From Rhabdornis inornatus (Eukaryota; Chordata; Aves; Passeriformes; Rhabdornithidae): DNA of 64,000 bases. Of the stretch, positions 52,608 through 61,980 are shown piece by piece. The translations under genes and the position numbers were made by a program. How positions within the stretch are numbered: the first letter of the stretch is position 1; each line of letters opens with the position of its first letter. The notes under the pieces were generated by a model that had not been told where the DNA came from, ran no database searches, and saw nothing but the letters and a program-made list of their open reading frames with translations. The DNA lies in NCBI GenBank assembly GCA_013397075.1, contig VWZS01003477.1:2553563-2617562 (forward strand), in the 5' to 3' direction.

Positions 52608-52907
52608 TTATAGCATACATGAAATAAATTGCCACAGTGGCCTGTGCAAAGCAGAAAAGGTCGAACCCGACACACTATGCTGTAGGGTAGAGGAATAAGA
52701 TTGGCTTTCCCCCTGAAGCTTAAAATGAATCAGTTCCCGGACTTTAGTGGCACATCCTCCATAGCTGTAATGTGCTGACACAGCATTATTACTGTTTATC
52801 ACAACTTCAATGTAGACATTTATGACAAATTTTTGTCTGTTTTTTATGTATTTATCTTGACCTTCTGTGCATTGAACACTTGGACCATTAGAAGTTTTAC
52901 AGGACAT
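52608..52907 (-). pseudogene. uPAR/Ly6 (three-finger) domain-like relic, probable terminal exon
   Basis: The 99-codon frame contains spaced features of the uPAR/Ly6 fold as seen in phospholipase A2 inhibitor-like secreted or GPI-linked proteins: CKTSNGPSVQCTEGQDK at residues 3-19 and GGCATK at 50-55. In this family the first cysteine is usually followed by a CxxC partner, the TGxxDK segment by a cysteine, and GCAT by another cysteine three residues later. Here these positions are Ser6, Tyr20 and around Arg57, so at least three disulphide cysteines are lost. Cys3, Cys13 and Cys52 remain. A possible splice acceptor (TTCAGTTAG) lies just before GGAACA and the ATG, so the ATG may be internal to an exon. 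The frame ends at a TAA without a clear GPI-type tail. No partner exon was found to the right on this strand. A solitary, decaying exon fits best. Family assignment is by remembered motif spacing, so moderate. Confidence 0.42.
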
Positions 52908-54589
52908 TGTTCCCTAACTGAATTTTCCCACATATTCCTCAAACTTATTTAGAAAACATGAAGTCAAAATACGTACAATGATATTTAAGTAAAATAATGC
53001 AAACCAAACCAGAAAAATGCACAGTGAACTATAAATATGTATGGTTGCACTGTAAAATTCTTCCTCTGTTTTTAACAAAAATTATTTTGTCAAAGGTTTC
53101 CTTTACCTTCCTGTTCTTGCAGAATTCTTTTTTGTTGTCTTCTCTTTTTGTGATTCAGGTTTTCTGCTCTTCTCCTCAGAGATCTTTTCAATTCTTGGAT
53201 CTTCTCTGTTTCTCTGATTTAATGAAGATAAGAAAAAATAAAACCTCAAACCTTAATTAGTTTGGCAAGATATTCACGGTGAATGCTCTTTATCAGCATG
53301 ATTGGATTAATAATAAAGTTCATTAGCAAAGTATTTGTGCTACAATTATTTTATTTGTTTTTACAGACAGTGCCATCATTAAGATTCAGAGCTAACAGTC
53401 AGAGGAAAGCCACAGGACAGATAGAGAAGGTTTGTCAGTTGTTATGTATGCAGAAACAAACTTCATGCTGGTATGACCCCCTGTGTGCAGGCAGACATCC
53501 AATGGTCTATTTCAGAGGTGAAAATATTCAAAGTGTGTGGTAGATCCAAGGGTTCTACCAGAGCCCAGAAGGTGTGGTGTGAGCAGCTCCAATGCAGTCC
53601 AATAGCTGAAGGGTTCCCCCTTTCCTTACTCCTCTCTTGTGGAGGTAAAATACTTGCTTTCCCCAGTCACACTCATTTCTCTACTTGCAGCAAGAGCTTG
53701 GTTTAAGCTACTTTATGGAACTGTGCTTTATACAGTACATCCCCAAACATTTTCAAACCCAAGCTGTTTAGCAGCTGTAAGAACTGTTCTTCACCTGTAA
53801 GAGCAGCTCATGTCTGGTCCACTGCCTTACCATCTAGACAATAATCATGTATTCAATTTTATTCAAAGTAAGATCTGAAGCAGCTGCTGAGACCGGGATA
53901 GAGTGGTGTAGGTCTTTTACCTTTGAGTGAATTCTACAAGTTGCCTGAATTGTATGTAACTGACCTCTGAAGATGTTTTCACATTTAGATAAAATACTTA
54001 TCCCATTAATGTGAGGTAGCATACCAATAATAGGAAAACTTCTTTAGTTGGAATGTACCTCATTGCCAAATAATGAAGTTTGCCTCAATCTGTTAAAACC
54101 TACTGACTACATCTGCCTGGTCAACACTGTCATATTGCACTAATTTGCAAATACACAGTCAAAAAAACCCACAATTAAATATCTTATTCCTTCTGCCAGT
54201 GGCAGGAACTGTGCTTGACTTGCAGGTATTGCCGTTTGCAGCCTCTCAGCTGCACTGCCCAGCCCTATGACACACCCTTGTTAGGGGATGACTGCACAAA
54301 CACAGTCCCTTCCTTTCCCAGTGCTGCTGGCCCCGGCCCCTATCACCCATCCTCTGCACACCACCGGGAAGGGTTTTTGTGGAGGATAATGTCATAATTT
54401 TGAGGAAGGCTTTGACGGTACCTTTGATTTCCTTACCCACCCTTGAGGGTCCTTAAGGACAGGACTCTCTGAGGGCATGGGTAACTAATGGGTGCTCTTG
54501 AGTACCTCTGCAGTTACTTAGGCATGTATAAAAGTCAATTTAATTCCTACTTCTTCAGGCTTCAGAGCCTCCTGGCTAATCTGCTAATT
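52908..54589. other. Non-coding sequence
   Basis: Nothing supportable. I looked here on the minus strand for a companion exon to the uPAR/Ly6-like relic and saw none. The minus frame at 53834-54022 has scattered cysteines but not the family spacing. Confidence 0.45.
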
Positions 54590-54609
54590 GGGTGGGAGAA
54601 GAGGGGGGG
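54590..54609 (+). other. G-quadruplex motif
   Basis: GGGTGGGAGAAGAGGGGGGG fits the canonical pattern of four G3 tracts with loops of 1 to 7 nt (T, AGAAGA, G). It starts a run of about 65 nt that is almost pure purine, extending to about 54648, which could also form triplex DNA. It is the only plus-strand match to the pattern that I noticed in this AT-rich window, and it lies just left of the orphan minus-strand frame. Confidence 0.8.
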
Positions 54610-54699
54610 AGGAAGTGGAAAAACGGAAAGTGGTGATGAGAGAGGGTGACAACCCATTGCCGTTGGGAGTAGTAACAGGTCCATAGAGGAACAGGTCTT

Positions 54700-54900
54700 T
54701 CAAAAGGCTTCTGAAGGGTCGGGGTTTTCTCTGACCTGTTTTAACCACATAAGAATTTCAGCCTGTCTGAATAATTCCTGGTCATTCGCTGTGTTTTGAG
54801 AGAGCCAAAGTAAAGCTCCCCAAGCCCTAATAAAATGTTGCCCCTCTGTCACAAGCTGTGCAGTCATATATATCAGTTCTCTAGTTGCTCCTATTTCCAA
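54700..54900 (-). other. Orphan protein-like open frame, 66 codons, unknown
   Basis: The frame has a balanced, protein-like composition with two tryptophan-containing amphipathic stretches (TEGQHFIRAWGALLWLSQN at about residues 18-36 and ELFRQAEILMWLKQVRENPD at 42-61). It suggests a pair of helices rather than random AT-rich sequence. The frame is bounded by an upstream TAA and a TGA, with no ATG near its left end (the first is at codon 12), so it may be a fragment of a longer gene, possibly of a retroelement or an old integrated virus. I cannot name a family. After the stop another frame continues with proline- and tryptophan-containing sequence, which would fit a frameshifted relic. Confidence 0.25.
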
Positions 54901-57900
54901 ATCAACATTTTATTATAATTAATGTGCTATTGTACTTTTAAATATCATTTATAAATATGCATAAACTGAAATAATCTGTAGCAGAAAGAAATTTGGAGTA
55001 AAAACATTATGAAACCTATGCTCTCCAATATAAAATATTATAATATAAACATATTGCACATAATTACATGTAATGACAAATGTGTCTCTGTGTGGTATGA
55101 TTAGTGCTGCTGTAACAAAAGAAGCAAGAAGAAGAAGATATCACTCTAGCTGTCAGCTATGTCAGAAAATAAATACAGATGAAGCATTTCTCTCACCCTT
55201 ATTCTATTTACTCATTAAATAGTCACTAGAAACTAACCAAGAACTTGTATTTAGCTACAGAATTACATATATCCAAAAAGGAAACATAAAAAATGATGAC
55301 CCTTACCTCTTTGTGGGGACAATGAGCAGGATTCAGGTTAATATATCTCATCAACACAAAGAACATGTGCAAAATGACTTGTCAACCTCACAAAGAGCAG
55401 GGGAGTTTTGCTGGAATGGTTTAGAAACCAGACAAAAAATTATGCTGTGAGCATGCCTTAAAGACGATTCTTATGGGGAGACCTAGAAAATTGTTGAAGA
55501 AGAATCAAATCTAAATTGTATTAAACAAAACCAAGATTTTGAGTCACTCTCATCAGAAATTTCACTTTCTGATTATTATTTCACAAGACACTTTCTGAGA
55601 ATATACATATATGAAATACCTTTGTGAGAAAATCTCTGGAAGACTCCTGAAAAATCAGAGCAATTAGCATGGAGAAAATGATGTAAAGTTGGCCAGAATA
55701 TTCTAACAAACATTTCAGAAACCTCTGCAAAATTTCTCAAGCCCTGCTTAGGAGAAAAACATCCACCAATCTGAGAGCAAACAACAAGCTCCCATGCTCT
55801 GGTGGGATGGGAGAGGGCAAAGTGAGTTCATGTAAACCACTCCAAGCAAAGTAGGTGAGTGCACTAACCGGTGAACTGTTGGCAAATGAATGATGGCCCC
55901 ATCTTGCTGCCTCATTTTTGTAAGAAGTTTCTAAAGGTCTCATTTTTATCCAAACATGTAACAACACCAACTTCTAAAGCTTTGCTTTCTCATAGAATAG
56001 AAGTTTTGCTTTCTGGACAGCTTGGACATAGAGCAACTAACACCAAGTGCTGAGATGAATCTAAATGTCCTAAATGGAAATTGGATGATTAAAAATGGTA
56101 TCTTGGAATAGGCGTGAAGTTACCTTGGAGCAGATGTAAAGTACATTTTAAGAAATACGAGCAATCATGCACGTGTCCAATCCTAGCGCTGCATTATATT
56201 CCAAGCCTTCCAGACTGTTCAGGAGCACTTATGAAATACGTGCATTAAATCTGTTGCCAACTACTCACCCAGAGTGGAACAGGAAGAAATACTCCATGCT
56301 TCCTTCCACATAAAACAGCTACCGTGACAGTATAAGCCTGTAAATGGTAAGCAGAAATATAAAGGTAGGCCAAATTTGTCTTGGCACACATAAAAGTAAT
56401 TCAAGTAAATGTAGGACCTGCTTACAAGTCTAAGTTTACTGCTGGCTAAATGTCCACAATAATTTTCTTCAGACATGAAAAATGTACACTGTCTTTTTGA
56501 AACTGTAGAATGAAGCAAGGTTCTTCTGTGATTACTAACACACTAATAGACATTTTCTTGCTCTCAACACCACTGGATTGTGGAAAAAAATACCCATCTA
56601 AGAAATATTTTGAGGGAATTATACATCTCCCCTCTCCCTCTATCTTCCTTTATTTTTTTCAAAGAAAATTAAGTAACTCATGAAGGGTCAAATTAATATC
56701 AATGAAGAACACACACTTTTTTTTTCTGCACATAAAAGATAAATGACCAGAAAGCAATATTTACTACAGTGCTTTCTTTCCCATATGAACCCTTACTTTT
56801 GCCAGAATTGAAATATTCTTATCATCTGCCTAAAAATCGCATTGTTTTACGTGAAATCAAAATATTATGAGAGTGATACCTCCTGCAAACAGAGAGCTCA
56901 GCCTTGTGACAGTGAGGTCAAAGCAGAATGAGGAGATTTTCAGATGAGAAGAAGGACCTTCCCAGTGTCAGAGTATCTCTTTACCCCCAGATGCCGGGAG
57001 CTCTCCTCTGTCTCCTGTTAGCTTTTTACCTTCTCCTCATTTCCCAATATGACCCTTTCTTTTGCTCCCCCTGAGAGAAGAGGAGCAAGAATGCTTGGGA
57101 TGAGTGAGGTTGAGCCTTGTGTGCTTGGGTGACGTAATTCGTTGTTCTAGAGTGACAGACCACTCAGCACAGGATGGGATGCTGGCTGAACCTGGATTTC
57201 AGCTTTGAACTCTTACATGAGGTTTATGGTACCAGCTACAGTTTAAAACAAGCCAAGATAGGATTGATTAGTCTTTTTTGTGGAGCCCTTCCTTTGTTGA
57301 GTGCTCATCCTCTCCAACTGGTACCCAAGCCTACAGTAAACATATTCGCTGAGCTATGACAGGAGCTAATGGTGAAACCACTGGCCAGACATCCTTAACT
57401 TTGACAGAGGAAGGCAGTACCTCCCTGGTAATCCAATTGCTTTGTTGGGGAAAAAGTGGAGGGTATTGGAAGACTGAGGCCTCTTCTGCATCATTATTTC
57501 TTTTTTACGGTAAGAAAGAGTGAGCAGGAAGTCATGAGTCTTCTTTCAAACAAAATTACATGAAGCAGTTTCAGTTTATTCTAGCCAAAAGAAAAAGGTA
57601 TCAGAAGAGGCTGAGTCAACCTTATTGATTTTTGGCCAGTCTAGCACTGCTCTAAAAGCAGGGTTGGTTGGAGCTCCACATTCCCACTTACAGCCTGGGC
57701 TTCAGAATTACTCTGCAAGCAGTAAAGCAAGAATACTTTCATAGTCAGAGTCAGAAACCTTTACTGTCCAGGGCATGCCACGGGTGCATCCTCCAAAAGC
57801 AAAGGCAGAAAAACCCTTGCAGTGACAGCCAGTTTCTCCTTTGCTTTGTGATAAACTGCTGGCTTCTGATAAAAGCTGCAGCATCTCAGCACACAATCAT

Positions 57901-60174
57901 CTTGCCATTACAAATACTCCGAGGACAAGCAGGGCTGTATTTTACAAAGATCTTGTTTCTTGTAAGTCAGACTTAGCTCTAAAGCCTACAGCAATCTCAG
58001 ACCTCTGGGATCCTTTGTTTATTCTTAATTGGCTTTTAAGATCTGAGAGAACAATTTCAGAATGTCACTTTTAGTCAATACAAGGCTCATATTTCTCAGT
58101 CCCTTTTGTTTGTGTCATGATCTTCTAAATTTTTTAGTAATTCCATTTTGGATTATAGGCTTAAAGTGGTCATTTTGGAAAATTCTACTTCAACATTTTA
58201 TTTAGAATGTACTGTGAAAAAAAGTAGACTTTTAAATGCAATTTTTGTAGACAGCTTTTCTTGAAGCAAAGATTCTGGGAGGAGATTTCAAGCATCTAGC
58301 TTTACCACTGACTTAAAATGTTATTTTATGTTAGATCTGTTTTAAACTCTTCTGAAAATTAAATTTGAGCACCAACAAAGCCAACTATGAAGTGTCCTAG
58401 AGCAGGAAAATACTGCAATGCTGGAGCACACAAGTCTCCGTTCATCCTTGTTTTCCATCATAGCTGCAATTGAGATTCACTGAGTGGAAAAGCCTGGAAA
58501 CATTGCAGTAGGCAGGTGCACAAGGTAAGCTTCTCCTCTTAACCCACTTACTAGAGGTCACCAAATCCTACCAGCCATAGGAATTTCACCACATTCAAAA
58601 CTATTAGCTTTAACTCTTTTACTGGGTATTTTTGTCACTTGTTAATGTCATTTGTTTGTGGCTTGTTACGTTTGGTGTTTGCAGAGTTTTCATAATTTAT
58701 TGCCTGATTATGCCACTGAATAGCATACACAACTCTTACTGACTTCAAGGGGAGTTTCACACAGAGAACGTGGCAATATAACACAGCACTTCTAAAGTAC
58801 TTCCTATAACTATTCATGACTTTGTCTACATTGGTGTTAAGATGTAAACTGAAGAATGGAAAATTATTCCCAGCAATACCTTTTGTCATACTCTACTTTG
58901 TGTATTATGAAGAGAATAAGAATTTGTAACATTATGGTTCCTACCAGAACAGGAGAAGGCAAATAATTTGCCGATAATGCTGGCCAGATAGAAATCTATA
59001 TGAAGAAGTCTTAGCACACATAACATTCAGCAATAACTGAACAAAACTGATCTATAAATGGGAAATTGCGAGCACTGAGAAATCTCCAGGAAGAATAAGT
59101 GATTGTAAAGCAATCTTCTGACAGTACACTGCAAGCAGTCACGTAAATTCGTAGTCAAATATCCCCAGTTCCCTGCTGAACATAGGATGATGGCTACAAT
59201 TAGAGTATCAGACAGCGGTTTTAATGGTTGAGACCCTCTGTTCACAAGGGTAATTATTGCTCATTTGCTGCATTGAACATTGAACTAGCTCCAAGGAAGG
59301 CTGTCCACCAACATATGAACATATAAATCCAGAGGAAAATCAATTTCAGGGCTCAGAAAATGTCCCAGTTGAACTCATCTGCCTGGCAAGCTAGAATCTT
59401 TACTGACAAAGAGGTGACCAGGAAGAAGATCAAAATTGATTTCCAAAATTATTATGACCCCTCCAGACCAGAGGTTTCTGAATAATCTTCCAATATTTGT
59501 TGATAGCCCATTTCTTTGGAGGACAAAAGGTGATTTACAAAGGTGTCATTAGATGATGAAGACCTAGTGGCTTGCCCCCCAAAACCTGTCATGAGGACCT
59601 TGTGAAAATGATGGTTTGACAAGAGAGGGAAAGAGATATGGCTCAATATGTATGAACTGTAAGCAGCAAAGACTCATGCTTTCTTACCATTGATGAGAAA
59701 CTAACTGCATTTTGTTGGAGAACTAAGATAGCATCTAAATTATCCCAAAATATTTTTTTTTCTTTGCTGTTGGCTTTGGTTTAAAGGTACTCAATTCAGA
59801 TACTCAGTCTGAATTGAGTAGGATCAATTGAGGAAAAAAAAATCTGAGGGACAAAATCTCTTCCTTACCACACACAATGATCATAGAGGACAACAAAGCA
59901 AAAATATTTCAATCAAAACCAAAGCAAGTATAACTTGGAAGTGTCATCAAATGTAAGCCTTTTCAAATCCTCCCATTGGAGAAAAGTGTATTCACAATAG
60001 GCAATACACCTATCTTTGCAAGGATAAGAGTAAATCCACAAAAAATAGATTCCTGGCTCAGGAGATCTTTGCAGACAAAGTGAATTTCAGTGGAGATTGG
60101 GAAACCAGCTCTAGAGACAATTCAGACTGCATGAGATGTCCAATTAGGAAAATCGTGTTCTTAATTTTGTATTC
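54901..60174. other. AT-rich non-coding sequence
   Basis: No gene is supported over about 5.3 kb. The short inverted repeat at 59788-59820 is listed separately. Frames such as 57668-57976 (plus) and 58635-58889 (minus) have no family features. Confidence 0.5.
59788..59820. repeat. Perfect inverted repeat, 13-bp arms, 7-nt loop
   Basis: TACTCAATTCAGA and TCTGAATTGAGTA flank the loop TACTCAG. A partial third copy (TCAATTGAGG) follows at 59823-59832. The stem is long enough to form a stable RNA or DNA hairpin but too short alone for a microRNA precursor. Confidence 0.93.
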
Positions 60175-60460
60175 TCATAGAATGGCCTGGGTTGGAAGGG
60201 ACCCTAAAGATCATCTAGTCCCAGCTTTGTGCCATGGACAGGGACACCTTTCACTAGACCAGGCTGCTCAAAGCCCCATCCAGCCTGGCCTAGACCATGT
60301 GCAAAGATGGGGCATCCACAGCTTATCTGGGCAACCTATTCTAGTGTCTAATACGCCTCACAGAGAAGAATTTTTTCCTAATATCTAATCTAAGCCTGCC
60401 CTCTTTCAGCTTAAGGCCATTACGCCTTGTCCTATCACACGTCTTTTTTTCCAGTGGGTT
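60173..60460 (-). mobile_element. CR1 LINE 3' fragment
   Basis: It begins with CTCATAGAATGG and GGTTGGAAGGGACC, then GATCATCTAGTCCCAGC, GGGACACCTTTCACTAGACC and CTTTTTTCC-type 5' truncation near 60455. It belongs to the same general subfamily type as the copies at 10.3 and 61.5 kb, sharing the ACACCTTTCACTAGACCAGG block. It is about 0.29 kb, 5'-truncated and non-coding. Confidence 0.95.
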
Positions 60461-61385
60461 ATCTCAGCAGGGGGTCTCAGGAAGAATACCACTGTATCAA
60501 CACGTCCCACTTTATCAACACTTTCCACATAACTTCCCTGTCAAAGAGGACAAGCAAGGCTAAGTTATGATCTTGCATGACCCTTTCTCTCCTGGTTTCC
60601 TTTCTTGACAACTCATACTGTTTCCCTTTCCATGACTACCCTACCACACCCTTCTCTTTCTCACTGAGGGATGAAATAAGGTTTCTACTACCAGGCATCA
60701 ATGCTGCAAAAGAAGAAAGAGAACGGCTTCAACTGTAGAAGAAATTGGTATTTTATTTTCAAGTACATGAAGCAAGAATACTGCCTTAAGACACGAGATG
60801 TTAAAAAAATTGTATACACCTGTTGTTAGCTGCCTTTGAGTGGTTGTAAAGCACCTCACTGCAAAGCTAGCCAAGTCAGTGAGTGAAATTCTCTTCTGCA
60901 ACACCTCTGAAATGCACAAAGCCTTCAGTGCTGCTGTACTCCCCTGGGGGTATAAAGTGATTCAATGTGTAAAGGGGTATTCTGGAAGAATGGTTTAAGT
61001 ATATTATGATCTGAATTTAATTTCTTAATTTTAACTCAGATGTACAGACTTAACTCATATTTTTTACTAAAGAATACAGTGGAATTTGATCAATTGAAAG
61101 ATAAGATAGAAGGAGTACTTACAATTAAAACTCTAAATAGTAGTTTTGGGGGCTGAAAGAATTAATGGATTATGGTTATGTTCAGCAAGTACTATAACAG
61201 CAAAATTCTTATAAATTAAGGACAACAGTTAGTGTCTTTCAGATTGCCAGTATCAAAAGGATTACTTTCAACATGAAAACTTTGCACATTCACAAAAAGT
61301 AAAAAAATACGCAGATATATCCTGATCAACCTTCTCAAACATGGCAAATAATCAGGAAACTACTATCTCCTTTTACATGGCAAAT
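60461..61385. other. Unique AT-rich spacer between two CR1 copies
   Basis: This stretch holds nothing I can name. It separates two same-orientation CR1 fragments and ends at the palindrome. Confidence 0.5.
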
Positions 61386-61451
61386 TATTTTAATCATACT
61401 ATCTTATGTATAGTATCTATATACTATACATAAGATAGTATGATTAAAATA
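61386..61451. repeat. Perfect long palindrome: 31-bp arms, 4-nt centre
   Basis: The left arm (61386-61416) and right arm (61421-61451) are exact reverse complements around CTAT. The arms contain ATCATACTATCTTATG and its complement. The structure is AT-rich and able to extrude as a cruciform or, if transcribed, to form a 31-bp hairpin. It is separated by only 19 bp from the 3' end of the CR1 at 61471. It could be a small foldback element, an inverted duplication made during repair, or an assembly artefact. Confidence 0.97.
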
Positions 61452-61470
61452 TCTATCTGCAGTATACAAA

Positions 61471-61980
61471 ATCATAGAATCATAGAATGGTTTAGGGTTG
61501 GAAGGCACTTTAAAGATTTTTTAGTTCTAAACCCTCTGCCATTGGTAGGGATATCTTTCACTAGACCAGGATGTTCAAAGCCCCATCCAGTCCAGCCTGA
61601 ACACTTCCAGGGACAGAGCACCTCTAACTTACCTGGGCAACCTGTTTCAGTGCCCCACCACTCCCACAGTGAAGTCTTTCTATTGTCTGTTCTAAACCTA
61701 CTCTCTTTCAGCTTAAAGCCATTCTCCCTTGTCCCATCACTACATGCCCTTGTGAAAAGTCCTGCACCAGCTTTCTTTTATGTCCCCTTCAGATGTTGGA
61801 AGTCTGCTAAAATGTCTCCCTGGAGCCCTGTCTTCTCCAGGCTGAACAGCCTCAATTCCTTCATCCTGTCTTCATAGCAGAGGTGCTCCAGGCCTCTGAT
61901 CACCTTTGTAGCCTCCTCTGACCTCACTCCAGCAGGTCCACATCCCTTCTTATGCTGGGGGCCCCAGAGCTGGACATATC
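61471..61980 (-). mobile_element. CR1 LINE 3' fragment
   Basis: It starts with two ATCATAGA octamers and GGTTTAGGGTTGGAAGGCAC, then CACTAGACCAGGATGTTC, TCTTCTCCAGGCTGAACAGC and CCTTCTTATGCTGGGGGCCC near its 5' truncation. It is about 0.5 kb and retains recognisable terminal repeats, so it is younger-looking than the 15 and 20 kb copies. A 145-codon plus-strand frame across it is antisense repeat sequence, not a gene. Confidence 0.96.

Noticed and set aside
55752..55859. Segment between a good acceptor (CCCTGCTTAG) and a GTGAGT donor
   Set aside because: Frames contain stops within the segment or directly before the donor; weak as a coding exon, and an internal earlier GTGAGT makes the end ambiguous.
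61440..61877. 145-codon plus-strand open frame
   Set aside because: It begins in the palindrome and runs antisense through a CR1 copy.
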